From NCBI RefSeq assembly GCF_900105785.1, contig NZ_LT629799.1:2852001-2916000 (forward strand): a DNA stretch of 64,000 nt. Direction: 5' to 3'. This document shows positions 40,599 through 49,118 of the stretch, piece after piece. The stretch comes from Microlunatus sagamiharensis. GTDB lineage: Bacteria > Actinomycetota > Actinomycetes > Propionibacteriales > Propionibacteriaceae. The translations under genes were made by a program, and so were the position numbers. Under the pieces are notes generated by a model. That model was given only the letters and a program-made list of their open reading frames with translations, did no database searches and was not told the DNA's origin. The number at the start of each line of letters is the position of its first letter. Positions within the stretch are counted from its first letter, which is position 1.

Positions 40599-40621
40599 CC
40601 CTTCGACAAGCTCAGGGATCG
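40599..40621 (+). repeat. Dispersed CTCAGG repeat, copy 4
   Basis: CCCTTCGACAAGCTCAGGG followed by ATCG; one mismatch to copies 1 and 2. Confidence 0.75.
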
Positions 40622-40795
40622 TGGCCGGGAAGCCTGACCACGTGGACCGGACCACCGCCGACCGCCGCGCCGACCTCTGGACGACTGGACGATGACGCCG
40701 CTTGCGGACCCGAGCAGCGCCTCAGTCGTGCGGCGTCAGCGGGAGGGAGGAAGAGGTCGGACCGGAGCGGCGGGCGCATCCGAACGGAGTGAGGA

Positions 40796-42016
40796 TCATG
40801 TGACCGTGATGCCCTTACCGACCACCGTGATCCCGCCGTCGGAGACCGTGTAGCCCCGGGCGAGGTCGTCGGCCTTGTTCACGCCGACGGTGGTGCCGTC
40901 GGGCACGATCACGTTCTTGTCGAGGATCGCGTCGCGGACGACCGCCTTGTGCCCCACGCGGACGCCGGTCAGGAGCACCGAGTGGTCGACCTTCGAGCCC
41001 TCGTCGACGCGGACGTTCGGCGACAGCACCGAGCTCTCGATCGAGCCGCCCGAGATGATGCAGCCCGGGCTCACGAGCGAGTCGAGCGCGAGGCCGCGGA
41101 GGGTGAACTTCGCCGCCGGCTGCTGCACCGGGTAGGTCCAGATGGGCCACTCGGCGTTGTAGAGGTTGAAGATCGGGTCGATCGAGACGAGGTCCATGTG
41201 GGCCTCGTGGTAGGCGTCGATGCTCCCGACGTCGCGCCAGTAGGCCTTGTCGCGGTCGGTCGAGCCCGGCACGTTGTTGCCGGTGAAGTCGTAGACCTGC
41301 GCCTCGCCGCGACTGACGAAGTCGGGCACGATGTCGCCGCCCATGTCGTGGCGGGAGTCGGCGAGGTCGGCGTCGCTCTCGAGCGCGTCGATCAGGTCGC
41401 GCGCGGTGAAGATGTAGTTGCCCATCGAGGCGAAGGACGCGTCGGGGTCGTCGGCGGTCCCGGGCGGGTCGGCCGGCTTCTCGAGGAACTCGGTGATCTT
41501 GTTCGACGCGTCGGCGTCGATCACGCCGAACGCCGAGGCCTGCGACCGCGGCACCCGGATGCCCGCGACGGTCAGGCCGAGGCCGCCGTCGATGTGCGCC
41601 TCGAGCATCTGCTCGACGTCCATCCGGTAGATGTTGTCGGCACCGAAGACGACGACGTAGTCGGGCTTCTCGTCGCGGATCAGGTTCATCGACTGGTAGA
41701 TCGCGTCGGCGCTGCCCTGGTACCAGCGGGGCCCGAGGCGCTGCTGCGCGGGCACCGGCGTGACGTAGTTGCCGAGCATGGTCGACATGCGCCAGGTCAG
41801 CGAGATGTGGCGGTCGAGCGAGTGCGACTTGTACTGCGTCAGCACCGCGATCTGCCGCATCCCCGCGTTCGCCAGGTTGGACAGCACGAAGTCGATCAGG
41901 CGGTAGGTCCCGCCGAAGGGCACGGCCGGCTTGGCCCGGTCCATCGTCAGGGGCATCAACCGCTTGCCCTCGCCGCCAGCGAGGACGATGGACAGGACCT
42001 TCGGTGGTGCGGCCAT
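40796..42016 (-). CDS. glgC: Glucose-1-phosphate adenylyltransferase
   Basis: Makes ADP-glucose from glucose-1-phosphate and ATP for glycogen or maltose-1-phosphate synthesis; 406 residues, cytoplasmic tetramer. The nucleotidyltransferase N-domain starts [41 protein letters not shown] and [12 protein letters not shown] are active-site segments, FLEKP binds the sugar phosphate, and the C-terminal left-handed beta helix (about 300-400) carries hexapeptide repeats. Divergent from glgA with a 116-base shared control region. TAGGTT seven bases before the ATG and no Shine-Dalgarno point to a leaderless mRNA. Confidence 0.95.
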   Translation of the reverse strand: MAAPPKVLSIVLAGGEGKRLMPLTMDRAKPAVPFGGTYRLIDFVLSNLANAGMRQIAVLTQYKSHSLDRHISLTWRMSTMLGNYVTPVPAQQRLGPRWYQGSADAIYQSMNLIRDEKPDYVVVFGADNIYRMDVEQMLEAHIDGGLGLTVAGIRVPRSQASAFGVIDADASNKITEFLEKPADPPGTADDPDASFASMGNYIFTARDLIDALESDADLADSRHDMGGDIVPDFVSRGEAQVYDFTGNNVPGSTDRDKAYWRDVGSIDAYHEAHMDLVSIDPIFNLYNAEWPIWTYPVQQPAAKFTLRGLALDSLVSPGCIISGGSIESSVLSPNVRVDEGSKVDHSVLLTGVRVGHKAVVRDAILDKNVIVPDGTTVGVNKADDLARGYTVSDGGITVVGKGITVT

Positions 42017-42023
42017 GGACGGA

Positions 42024-42029
42024 AACCTA
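42024..42029 (-). promoter_or_regulatory. -10 box of a probable leaderless promoter (glgC)
   Basis: TAGGTT on the minus strand, seven bases before the ATG at 42016. Confidence 0.5.
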
Positions 42030-42120
42030 GGGCCCCACCTGTGATGCCCGCCACCCGGGGTCGTACGCGTGCTCGCCGACCTGCATCGCAGGCGGGCGAC
42101 GTCGCTCCAGGGGTGCGTGG

Positions 42121-42126
42121 GATATT
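42121..42126 (+). promoter_or_regulatory. -10 box of a probable leaderless promoter (glgA)
   Basis: GATATT, six bases, ATG at 42133; no ribosome site. Confidence 0.45.
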
Positions 42127-42132
42127 GCGAGC

Positions 42133-43392
42133 ATGAGCCCCGCCGATGACGTCGCCGACGCCGACACGCTCGCCCCGACCGACGGTCCGGCCGCCGACGA
42201 CCGGCGCCTGTCCGTGTCGGTCCTCACCCGGGAGTACCCGCCAACGATCTACGGCGGCGCCGGGGTCCACGTGGCCCAGCTGGTGCCGCAGCTGCAGAAG
42301 CTCGTCGACGTGGACGTGCAGTGCATGGGCGAGCCGCGCGCAGGGGCGACGGCGCACGCCGAGACCTACCCCGAGGGCGCGAACGTGGCCCTGCGCGTCT
42401 TCGGCGCCGACCTGTCGATGGTCGCCTCCGTCCCCGAGGTCGACGTCGTGCACTCCCACACCTGGTACGCGAACCTCGGCGGACTGCTCACGGGGCTCTA
42501 CCAGGACATCCCCCACGTCGTGACCGCGCACTCGCTCGAGCCGCACCGCCCGTGGAAGGCCGAGCAGCTGGGCGGCGGCTACCGGCTCTCGTCGTGGGCC
42601 GAGCGGACCGCGTTCGAGGCCGCCGACGCCGTGATCAGCGTCAGCGAGGGCATGAAGACGGGGATCCTCGAGTCGTACACCGACCTGGACCCGGCCAAGC
42701 TGCACGTGGTCAAGAACGGCATCGACCCCGAGGAGTTCAAGCCGGACACGGGCACCGACGTCGTCGAGTCGATCGGGATGTCGCTCGACGCGCCCAGCGT
42801 GGTCTTCGTCGGCCGCATCACCCGGCAGAAGGGCCTGGTCCACCTCGTCCGGGCGGCCGAGCAGTTCGACGCCGGGACCCAGCTGGTGCTGCTCGCCGGG
42901 GCGCCGGACACCCCCGAGATCGCGCGCGAGTTCGAGGACGCGTTCGCCCACCTGCGCTCCAGCCGCGGCAACGTGGTGTGGGTCCAGGAGATGCTTCCCC
43001 GCGCCAGCGTGCGGCAGGTCCTCTCGCACGCCACCGTCTTCGCCTGCCCGTCGGTCTACGAGCCGCTCGGCATCGTGAACCTCGAGGCGATGGCCTGCGA
43101 GACCGCCGTGGTGGCCAGCGCCGTGGGCGGCATCCCCGAGGTCGTCGTCGACGGCGAGACCGGCTACCTCGTGCCGTACGACCCGGCACGCGCCAACGAC
43201 CAGGAGTTCGTGCGGAGCTTCGAGGCCGAGTTCGCGGCCAAGGTCAACTCCCTCACCCAGGACCGCGGCCGGGCGGAGGCCTTCGGGCTCGCCGGGCGCC
43301 GGCGCTGCGTCGACGAGTTCAGCTGGGCCAAGATCGCCGGCGAGACGGTGGACGTCTACCGCGCCGCGATCGCGGCCCACCAGAGCCGCTGA
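42133..43392 (+). CDS. glgA: Glycogen synthase / maltose-1-phosphate synthase, corynebacterial type
   Basis: A GT4-type glucosyltransferase of 419 residues using the ADP-glucose made by Glg[19 protein letters not shown] (about 34-50) is the N-domain donor/acceptor loop, [15 protein letters not shown] and [22 protein letters not shown] are family segments, and the C-domain has [18 protein letters not shown] and [17 protein letters not shown] with the catalytic ExxxxxxxE. In mycobacteria the orthologue (Rv1212c, GlgM) was shown to make alpha-maltose-1-phosphate for the GlgE pathway, so glgM may be the better name. It ends in a 21-pair hairpin. Confidence 0.93.
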   Translation: MSPADDVADADTLAPTDGPAADDRRLSVSVLTREYPPTIYGGAGVHVAQLVPQLQKLVDVDVQCMGEPRAGATAHAETYPEGANVALRVFGADLSMVASVPEVDVVHSHTWYANLGGLLTGLYQDIPHVVTAHSLEPHRPWKAEQLGGGYRLSSWAERTAFEAADAVISVSEGMKTGILESYTDLDPAKLHVVKNGIDPEEFKPDTGTDVVESIGMSLDAPSVVFVGRITRQKGLVHLVRAAEQFDAGTQLVLLAGAPDTPEIAREFEDAFAHLRSSRGNVVWVQEMLPRASVRQVLSHATVFACPSVYEPLGIVNLEAMACETAVVASAVGGIPEVVVDGETGYLVPYDPARANDQEFVRSFEAEFAAKVNSLTQDRGRAEAFGLAGRRRCVDEFSWAKIAGETVDVYRAAIAAHQSR

Positions 43393-43433
43393 CTCGGCTC
43401 GACCCGACGCCGCCCGGACCGGCAGGTCCCGGG

Positions 43434-43477
43434 AACGCCACAGGCCCCGCGCACGTGTGCGCGGGGCCTGTGGCGTT
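43434..43477. terminator. Bidirectional terminator with a perfect 21-pair stem
   Basis: Arms 43434-43454 and 43457-43477 are exact complements around a two-base loop (core CCACAGGCCCCGCGCAC). It lies between glgA and the convergent DUF3117 gene. Confidence 0.8.
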
Positions 43478-43492
43478 CGTCGTCGGGCGAGC

Positions 43493-43660
43493 TCAGCCGA
43501 TGACGCCCTTCAGGGCCTCGGCCAGGTCCGTCGCCTCGGTCGCGTTGAGCTCGACGACCAGGCGCCCGCCCCCCTCGAGCGGCACCCTCATGACGATCCC
43601 GCGACCCTCTTTGGTGACCTCCATCGGTCCGTCACCGGTCCGCGGCTTCATCGCAGCCAT
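43493..43660 (-). CDS. DUF3117 small conserved protein
   Basis: A 55-residue protein, MAAMKPRTGDGPMEVTKEG at its start and ending in EALKGVIG. It is nearly identical to M. tuberculosis Rv1211 and to homologues across actinobacteria, always between tagA and glgA. The middle (RGIVMRVPLEGGGRLVVEL) should form a short beta sheet. Function unknown, but the extreme conservation for its size implies a general role. AGGA lies about eight bases before the ATG. Thirty-eight bases separate it from the tagA stop, so it is probably cotranscribed with tagA. Confidence 0.9.
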   Translation of the reverse strand: MAAMKPRTGDGPMEVTKEGRGIVMRVPLEGGGRLVVELNATEATDLAEALKGVIG

Positions 43661-43698
43661 CGTGCATCCTCATCTGCTAGGGATCGTGGTCCGCATGA

Positions 43699-44331
43699 TT
43701 ATCCAGTACGGTGCGGCTCCGGCGCACGCCGGGCGGCAGCGGCGTCCACGGCCGCCCTCAGCGCGTCGCGGTCGGGCACCTCGCAGTCGCTGCGGTGGTC
43801 GTCCACCAGCCCGGTCGCCTGCATCAGCGCGTACGCCGTGGTCGGGCCGACGAAGCGGATCCCCTCGGCCTTGAGCGCCTTCGCGAGCGCCGTGGACTCC
43901 GGCGTGACGGCCCGGAGCTCGCCGGGCCGGGGCCGCGGTGACGGCGTCCGGAACGACCACACCAGGTCGACGAACCGCTCCCCCAGGACCGCGACGACCC
44001 GGGCGTTGGCGATGGCCGCGTCGACCTTCGCGACGTTGCGCACGATGCCGGCGTCGGCCAGCAGGCGTACGCGGTCGTCCTCGCCGAAGCCCGCCACGAC
44101 CTCGGGGTCGAAGCCGGCGAACGCCGCCCGGAACCCCTCGCGCTTGCGCAGGATGGTGATCCAGGCCAGCCCGGACTGGAAGGCCTCGAGGGTCAGCCGC
44201 TCGTAGAGCCCGGCCACGGAGTCGACCGGCCAGCCCCACTCGGTGTCGTGGTAGGCGACGTACTCCGGCGCCGACAGCGACCAGGGGCACCGCACCAGCC
44301 CGTCGGGGCCGTGCACGACCTCGGTGCTCAT
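43699..44331 (-). CDS. tagA: 3-methyladenine DNA glycosylase I
   Basis: Removes 3-methyladenine from alkylated DNA; 210 residues, helix-hairpin-helix glycosylase. It begins VRCPWSLSAPEYVAYHDTEWGWPV (the Cys-His-Glu start of the zinc snap and active-site Glu), continues LYERLTLEAFQSGLAWITILRKREGFRAAF, and keeps FVGPTTAYALMQATGLVDDH with the C-terminal His of the zinc snap. C-terminal residues are Ala/Arg-rich. The ATG overlaps the stop of the SRPBCC gene (ATGA, four bases), so translation is coupled. M. tuberculosis Rv1210 is the syntenic counterpart. Confidence 0.94.
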   Translation of the reverse strand: MSTEVVHGPDGLVRCPWSLSAPEYVAYHDTEWGWPVDSVAGLYERLTLEAFQSGLAWITILRKREGFRAAFAGFDPEVVAGFGEDDRVRLLADAGIVRNVAKVDAAIANARVVAVLGERFVDLVWSFRTPSPRPRPGELRAVTPESTALAKALKAEGIRFVGPTTAYALMQATGLVDDHRSDCEVPDRDALRAAVDAAAARRAPEPHRTG

Positions 44332-44837
44332 GCGGCGGCGGAGCGGAGTCCCCCGGCGTCGGCGCCCTCCGGCCCCTCGACGATCCCGGCGAGCGTCTCC
44401 AGGCTGGCGGCGAAGCCGCGCCGCATGAGCGGGAGCGCGGGGCGGAGCAGGCGCTCGGTCCCGCCCGGGAGGGTGAAGACCTCGGTGCAGACCAGCCGGC
44501 ACCCGGCCGGGTCGTCGTGGACCTTGAACGAGCCCTCGCCGGTGAAGTAAGGCCCGAGGTGCAGGACGGCGAGCTCCGCCGGCCCGCCGTCGACGGCCTC
44601 GACGGGGGGCGTCCAGCCGGTGATGACGAACCGGTCGAGCAGCCCGACCGGGACCGGGCCGAGGCGGAAGCCGCTGAGCGCGGCCACCCGGACGCCGAGC
44701 CCGCGCGTCCGGTCGCTGGTGGCGCGGACGTGGGTGAACGGGATCCAGAGGTCCTGGCGCGGCCAGTCGACCAGCTCCGCCCAGACGCGCTGCGGGGCGG
44801 CGCGGAGGGTGCGTGACACCTCGAGGCGGAGGCTCAC
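44328..44837 (-). CDS. SRPBCC family protein
   Basis: A 169-residue SRPBCC/polyketide-cyclase-like protein. It opens LRLEVSRTLRAAPQRVWAELVDWPRQDLWIPF, the first strand and ligand-gate helix of the fold. The C-terminal long helix is RLLRPALPLMRRGFAASLETLAGIVE. Ligand unknown. It is coupled at both ends by four-base overlaps (GTGA with the upstream DivIVA-like gene and ATGA with tagA), so it belongs to a DivIVA-like - SRPBCC - tagA - DUF3117 transcription unit. It is unrelated in detail to the SRPBCC protein at 2897. Confidence 0.8.
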   Translation of the reverse strand: MSLRLEVSRTLRAAPQRVWAELVDWPRQDLWIPFTHVRATSDRTRGLGVRVAALSGFRLGPVPVGLLDRFVITGWTPPVEAVDGGPAELAVLHLGPYFTGEGSFKVHDDPAGCRLVCTEVFTLPGGTERLLRPALPLMRRGFAASLETLAGIVEGPEGADAGGLRSAAA

Positions 44838-45169
44838 CGGGCCTGCTCCCGGCCAGGCGCCCCGCTCGGGGTGGCCGCGGACCTCCCGGACGCCAGCTGC
44901 GCCTCGAGCTCGGCGATCCGGCTGTCGCGCGCCTCCAGGTCGGAGGCGAGGCGGTCGAGCACCGTGTCGACCTGGTCCATCGCGTAGCCGCGCAGCGCGA
45001 CGCCGAAGCGCAGCCCGCGCACGGCCGGGCCGTCGAACCGGCCCTCCGGCAGCGGGGCTGCGTAGGTATCGCGGACCGGTTCCGAGCTCATCGACCCTCC
45101 TCGTCCCGAGGCGACGACCGCGGCCACGCCCAGCGCGACCACGGCGATCGCCGCGATGAACCACTCCAT
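44834..45169 (-). CDS. Small membrane protein with DivIVA-like segment
   Basis: A 111-residue protein. An N-terminal membrane helix (about 3-20, WFIAAIAVVALGVAAVVAS) is followed by a linker and the DivIVA-type motif LRFGVALRGYAMDQVDTVLDRL, which resembles the start of DivIVA/Wag31 (F-x-x-x-x-R-G-Y-x-x-x-x-V-D). A short coiled coil (DLEARDSRIAELEAQLAS) ends the protein. M. tuberculosis Rv1209, at the same position, has this architecture. A polar or septal role is possible but unproven. No Shine-Dalgarno precedes the ATG; CAAACT six bases upstream may be its -10 box. Confidence 0.8.
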   Translation of the reverse strand: MEWFIAAIAVVALGVAAVVASGRGGSMSSEPVRDTYAAPLPEGRFDGPAVRGLRFGVALRGYAMDQVDTVLDRLASDLEARDSRIAELEAQLASGRSAATPSGAPGREQAR

Positions 45170-45223
45170 GAGGAGAGTTTGACAGGCCGACCGCGCACCG
45201 GGCGCCCGCCGCGGGCGGGGCGG

Positions 45224-45976
45224 CTACTCCGGGCGCTCGGCCCGGACGGGCTCCGGGTCGCCGACGACGGCGGCGACGGCCTCCGCGACGTCGTCGGTCA
45301 CCGTGAAGATGTCGAGGTCGCCGGGCGAGACCGTGCCCTGGGCCAGCGCGCTCTCGCGCAGCCAGTCCACGAGCCCGCTCCAGTAGTCGACCCCGAAGAG
45401 CACGACCGGGAAGGACGTGACCTTGCGGGTCTGGACGAGGGTCAGCGCCTCGAACAGCTCGTCCAGCGTGCCGAAGCCGCCGGGCAGCACGACGAAGCCC
45501 TGCGCGTACTTGACGAACATCGTCTTGCGGGCGAAGAAGTAGCGGAAGTTGATGCCGAGGTTGACGTAGCGGTTGAGCCCGGTCTCGAAGGGCAGCTCGA
45601 TGCCCAGCCCGACCGACACCCCGCCGGCCCGCGCCGCGCCCTTGTTGGCCGCCTCCATGATCCCGGGGCCGCCGCCGGTGATCACCGCCTGGCCGGCCTC
45701 GGCGAGCTTGCTCCCGATCTCCTCCGCGGCGGCGTACAGCGGGTGCGAGGCCGGCGTCCGCGCCGACCCGAAGACGCCGGTCGCCGGGCCGAGCTCGGCC
45801 AGCGTCCCGAAGCCCTCGATGAACTCGGACTGGATGCGCAGCACCCGCCAGGGGTCGGTGTGCACCCAGTCGGTCGGCCCGCGGCTCTCCAGCAGCCGCT
45901 GGTCGGTCGTCGTCCGCTCGCCGTCGGCGCCCGTCCCGTTGCGGACGCCGGGCCCGCTCCCGTTCGTCTCTGCCAC
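45224..45976 (-). CDS. LOG family protein (TIGR00730), cytokinin phosphoribohydrolase-like
   Basis: A 250-residue lysine-decarboxylase-like (LOG) fold protein. The nucleotide-binding motifs are [18 protein letters not shown] and [21 protein letters not shown] (PGGxGTxxE with the catalytic Glu). LOG enzymes release free cytokinins from nucleoside monophosphates; in M. tuberculosis Rv1205 was shown to produce cytokinins and its counterpart lies here. Related proteins hydrolyse AMP or pyrimidine nucleotides, so the natural substrate is not certain. The start is set by TAGAGT six bases before the GTG. Confidence 0.88.
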   Translation of the reverse strand: MAETNGSGPGVRNGTGADGERTTTDQRLLESRGPTDWVHTDPWRVLRIQSEFIEGFGTLAELGPATGVFGSARTPASHPLYAAAEEIGSKLAEAGQAVITGGGPGIMEAANKGAARAGGVSVGLGIELPFETGLNRYVNLGINFRYFFARKTMFVKYAQGFVVLPGGFGTLDELFEALTLVQTRKVTSFPVVLFGVDYWSGLVDWLRESALAQGTVSPGDLDIFTVTDDVAEAVAAVVGDPEPVRAERPE

Positions 45977-45982
45977 CCCGCG

Positions 45983-45988
45983 ACTCTA
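45983..45988 (-). promoter_or_regulatory. -10 box of a probable leaderless promoter
   Basis: TAGAGT on the minus strand, six bases before the GTG at 45976. Confidence 0.5.
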
Positions 45989-46035
45989 GGTCGGCGCGGG
46001 GCGTCGCGCCGGGCGTCCGACGAGCCCGGAGAGAC

Positions 46036-47139
46036 CTAGCCGAGCCAGCGCAGCAGCGCGTCGCGGCAGGTGTGCAGGTCGGCGGTCGGGCAGAACTCGT
46101 CGTCGGCGTGGGCCTTGCTCGGGTTGCCCGGACCGAAGTTCACGGCCGGGATCCCGAGCGAGGAGAAGCGCGCGACGTCGGTCCAGCCGAACTTCGGCCA
46201 CGCCTCCCCGCCCACCGCCGCGACGAAGTCGGCCGCGACGGGCCGGTCCAGCCCCGGCCGCGCGCCGACGGCGACGTCGGTGATCGTGACGTCGAAGCCG
46301 TGCAGGACCTCGCGCACGTACGCCTCGGCGGCCGCGGCGTCCTTGTCGGGCGCGAAGCGGTAGTTGACCTCGACGACGCAGCGGTCGGGGATGACGTTGC
46401 CCGCGATGCCGCCGGAGATCCGGACGGCGTTCAGCCCCTCCCGGTAGACCAGCCCCTCGACCTCGACCTCGGCCGACGTGTGGCCCGAGAGCCGCTCCAG
46501 CAGCGGACCGGCCGCGTGCACGGCGTTGCGGCCCATCCACGAGCGGGCGGAGTGCGCGGCCACGCCGGTGAAGGTCACCTCGGCGCGCATGGTGCCCTGG
46601 CAGCCGCCCTCGACGCGCGCGTTGGACGGCTCGCCGAGCACGGCGAACGTGGCCTCGAGCAGCTCTGGGCGCTCACGGGCGATCCGGTTGAGGCCGTTGA
46701 GCTCGGCCTCGACCTCCTCGTGGTCGTAGAAGATGAACGTGAGGTCGCGCGACGGCGCCGTCAGCGCGGCGGCGACCGCGAGCTGCACGGCCACGCCGCC
46801 CTTCATGTCGCAGGCCCCGCGACCGTGCACCACGCGCTCGTCGCCCTCGCCGGTGACGACGGCCGGGACGTTGCCGGCGATGGGCACGGTGTCGGTGTGG
46901 CCGGCCAGGACCACCCGCTCCGCGCGGCCGAGCTGCGTACGGGCGAAGAGGACGTCGCCGTCGCGCTCCAGCTCGAGGTGCGCGAGCGGTCGCAGCGCGG
47001 CCTCGATCGCGTCGGTGACCCGCCCCTCGTCGCCGCTGACCGACTCGATGTCGACCAGCGCCACCAGCAGGTCGGTGAGGTCGCCGGTGAGGTCGAGCGC
47101 GGGCAGGTCCGGTGCGGCTCCGGTCGCAGGTGCAGCCAT
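46036..47139 (-). CDS. dapE: Succinyl-diaminopimelate desuccinylase
   Basis: Hydrolyses N-succinyl-LL-DAP to LL-DAP and succinate in lysine/peptidoglycan precursor synthesis; 367 residues, di-zinc M20 enzyme. Metal and catalytic residues lie in [14 protein letters not shown] (His, Asp), [14 protein letters not shown] (Asp), [14 protein letters not shown] (Glu-Glu) and, near the C-terminus, [16 protein letters not shown] (His). The dimerisation domain contains [18 protein letters not shown]. Divergent from dapD across 102 bases; TAGGGT seven bases before the ATG supports this start against a much longer upstream frame lying antisense to dapD. Confidence 0.94.
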   Translation of the reverse strand: MAAPATGAAPDLPALDLTGDLTDLLVALVDIESVSGDEGRVTDAIEAALRPLAHLELERDGDVLFARTQLGRAERVVLAGHTDTVPIAGNVPAVVTGEGDERVVHGRGACDMKGGVAVQLAVAAALTAPSRDLTFIFYDHEEVEAELNGLNRIARERPELLEATFAVLGEPSNARVEGGCQGTMRAEVTFTGVAAHSARSWMGRNAVHAAGPLLERLSGHTSAEVEVEGLVYREGLNAVRISGGIAGNVIPDRCVVEVNYRFAPDKDAAAAEAYVREVLHGFDVTITDVAVGARPGLDRPVAADFVAAVGGEAWPKFGWTDVARFSSLGIPAVNFGPGNPSKAHADDEFCPTADLHTCRDALLRWLG

Positions 47140-47146
47140 GCGCGCG

Positions 47147-47152
47147 ACCCTA
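47147..47152 (-). promoter_or_regulatory. -10 box of a probable leaderless promoter (dapE)
   Basis: TAGGGT on the minus strand, seven bases before the ATG at 47139. Confidence 0.5.
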
Positions 47153-47229
47153 CCGAGGCCGGTGGGCAGGGCGGACCGGGCGCAGGGCGCGGCCCGCGTT
47201 CGGCGGCGGGGCCTGTCGGTGCGCCCCGA

Positions 47230-47235
47230 TACGCT
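47230..47235 (+). promoter_or_regulatory. -10 box of a probable leaderless promoter (dapD)
   Basis: TACGCT, six bases, ATG at 47242. The box lies inside a small CCCCGA-5-TCGGGG palindrome. Confidence 0.45.
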
Positions 47236-47241
47236 CGGGGC

Positions 47242-48204
47242 ATGACCGACGCCGCCGTGGCCGACAAGGCCGACGCCAGTCCACGCAGCGCCTGGGGCTG
47301 GGGCCTCGCGACCGTGCACGAGGAGGCGGGCGTCCTCGACGTCGCCTTCCCCTCCCCCGCCCTCGGGGCGGCGAGCGACGAACCCGCCCCCGCGGCCTGG
47401 GCCGCCGCCGAGCGCACCGACGAGCTGCGCGGCGTCCGCGTGGAGCTGCTGCGCGCCGAGATCGACCTCGACGCGCCGCCGGCCGACACCGCCGACGCCT
47501 ACCTGCGACTCCACCTGCTGAGCCACCGCCTGGTCGCCCCGCGCACCGTGAACCTGGACGGCCTGTTCGGCGTGCTCCCGAACGTCGTGTGGACCAGCGC
47601 CGGGGCGTGCGCGGTCGCGGGGTTCGAGGAGGTCCGCTGGCGCCTGCGGGCCGCGCTCGGCCACCTGACCGTGCACGGGGTCGACAAGTTCCCGCGGATG
47701 GTCGACTACGTCGTGCCGCGCGGCGTCCGCATCGCCGACGCCGACCGCGTACGGCTCGGGGCCCACCTCGCCGAGGGCACGACCGTGATGCAGGAGGGCT
47801 TCGTCAACTACAACGCAGGCACCCTCGGGACGTCGATGGTCGAGGGTCGCATCTCGGCGGGGGTCGTCGTCGGGCGCGACTCCGACGTCGGCGGCGGGGC
47901 CTCGATCATGGGCACGCTCTCCGGCGGGGGCAAGGAGCAGGTCTCGATCGGCGAGCGCTGCCTGCTCGGCGCCAACTCCGGCGTCGGCATCTCCCTCGGT
48001 GACGACTGCGTCGTCGAGGCCGGCCTCTACGTCACCGCGGGCACCAAGGTCACGCTCCCCGACGGGCAGGTCGTCAAGGCCGCGGCGCTGTCGGGCAGCG
48101 ACGGCCTGCTGTTCCTGCGCAGCTCGCTGACCGGGGCCGTCGAGGTGCGCGCGCGCCAGGGCCGCAGGGTGGAGCTCAACGCGGCCCTGCACAGCAACCA
48201 GTAG
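47242..48204 (+). CDS. dapD: 2,3,4,5-tetrahydropyridine-2,6-dicarboxylate N-succinyltransferase
   Basis: Succinylates tetrahydrodipicolinate, the step opening the succinylase branch of DAP synthesis; 320 residues. The N-domain (1-150, actinobacterial type) contains [23 protein letters not shown]. The left-handed beta-helix domain (about 165-290) shows hexapeptide repeats around [25 protein letters not shown] and the trimer-contact segment [21 protein letters not shown]. It closely matches M. tuberculosis DapD (Rv1201c). Divergent from dapE; its stop TAG shares a base with the GTG of the following membrane-protein gene. Confidence 0.94.
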   Translation: MTDAAVADKADASPRSAWGWGLATVHEEAGVLDVAFPSPALGAASDEPAPAAWAAAERTDELRGVRVELLRAEIDLDAPPADTADAYLRLHLLSHRLVAPRTVNLDGLFGVLPNVVWTSAGACAVAGFEEVRWRLRAALGHLTVHGVDKFPRMVDYVVPRGVRIADADRVRLGAHLAEGTTVMQEGFVNYNAGTLGTSMVEGRISAGVVVGRDSDVGGGASIMGTLSGGGKEQVSIGERCLLGANSGVGISLGDDCVVEAGLYVTAGTKVTLPDGQVVKAAALSGSDGLLFLRSSLTGAVEVRARQGRRVELNAALHSNQ

Positions 48205-49109
48205 TGGCCACGGCTGGCCCGGGCCGGAGGCCTCGGGCAGGGAGCACCGCCCGCCGACGGCCCTCGTACGCGCGCCGCCGGGCCCTCGCGCTGGGGGCGG
48301 CGCTCGCGGTCCTCGCCCTCGTCGTCGTCGCGGCCGTCGGCCTGCACGGCTGGCTGCGCGGGCGGGGCGTGGTCCCGCCGCTGCCGGGCGAGGAGCGCTG
48401 CGTGGCCACCGTCAAGGACCGCAGCGTGGTCCTCGACCCCGACCAGGCGCACTACACCTCGATCGTCGTCGGCCTCTCGGTCCGGCGCGACCTCGCACCC
48501 CGAGCCGGCTCGATCGCGATGGCGACCGTCTACCAGGAGACGGGCATCCGCAACCTCGACTACGGCGACCGCGACTCCGTCGGGCTCTTCCAGCAGCGTC
48601 CGTCGCAGGGCTGGGGCAGCGAGAAGCAGCTCATGGACCCCTACTACGCGACGACGAAGTTCTACAACGCGCTGGTCCGCGTCCGCGACTGGGAGAACCG
48701 GGACATCACCAAGGTCGCCCAGGCCGTCCAGCGCAGCGCCTACCCCGACGCCTACCGCGACCACGAGCCCGACGCGCGGGTGCTGGCCAGCGCCCTCACC
48801 GGGCAGACCGCGCGGTCCTTCACCTGCCTCGTGGCCGGCACGCCGGACGGCGACGCGAAGGGCCTGGCGGGCTCGCTCAGCAAGACGTTCCGGGTCGACG
48901 TCGAGACCGAGGGCCAGGTCGTCACCGTCAAGGCCAGGAGCGACCGGCTGGCGTGGGCGTACGCGCAGTACGCCGTGGCCAACGCCGGCCGGCACGGGGT
49001 CGTCACCGTCGAGGTCGACGACCAGGTGTGGGAGAGCGACGCGTACGCGCTGCCCTCCTGGACCGACGGCGAGGACGTCGGGCGGACGGTCAGGGTGACG
49101 GTTCGCTGA
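48204..49109 (+). CDS. Membrane-anchored protein with lysozyme/transglycosylase-like motif
   Basis: A 301-residue protein often mislabelled heavy-metal transporter. A basic N-terminus and one membrane helix (about 27-47, RALALGAALAVLALVVVAAVGL) anchor an extracytoplasmic domain. Residues about 108-140, MATVYQETGIRNLDYGDRD followed by SVGLFQQRPSQGWG, resemble the catalytic Glu plus GLFQ signature of lysozyme-fold lytic transglycosylases. DPYYATTKFYNAL and the following helices fit that fold. The C-terminal third is a small alpha/beta domain. It is coupled to dapD by a one-base stop/start overlap, which fits a cell-wall role. Enzymatic activity is an inference. Confidence 0.78.
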   Translation: MATAGPGRRPRAGSTARRRPSYARRRALALGAALAVLALVVVAAVGLHGWLRGRGVVPPLPGEERCVATVKDRSVVLDPDQAHYTSIVVGLSVRRDLAPRAGSIAMATVYQETGIRNLDYGDRDSVGLFQQRPSQGWGSEKQLMDPYYATTKFYNALVRVRDWENRDITKVAQAVQRSAYPDAYRDHEPDARVLASALTGQTARSFTCLVAGTPDGDAKGLAGSLSKTFRVDVETEGQVVTVKARSDRLAWAYAQYAVANAGRHGVVTVEVDDQVWESDAYALPSWTDGEDVGRTVRVTVR

Positions 49110-49118
49110 GGGACGGAC

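Larger units (their letters stand above)
40383..40795. other. 413-bp intergenic region with repeat cluster
   Basis: No convincing gene. From 40440 to 40530 there are short related segments (GGCTCCCCTCAGAGA, CCTCCCCTGAGCAAGATCAGGAGG, AAGATCAGGAG twice at 40498 and 40521). These are followed by two clear copies and one degraded copy (about 40566-40590) of the dispersed CTCAGG repeat. The last 150 bases show nothing recognisable before the glgC stop. Confidence 0.6.

Noticed and set aside
46036-48192. dapE extended to a 718-codon frame
   Set aside because: The extension runs antisense through dapD with no conserved sequence; the ATG at 47139 follows a TAGGGT box and gives a normal DapE length.
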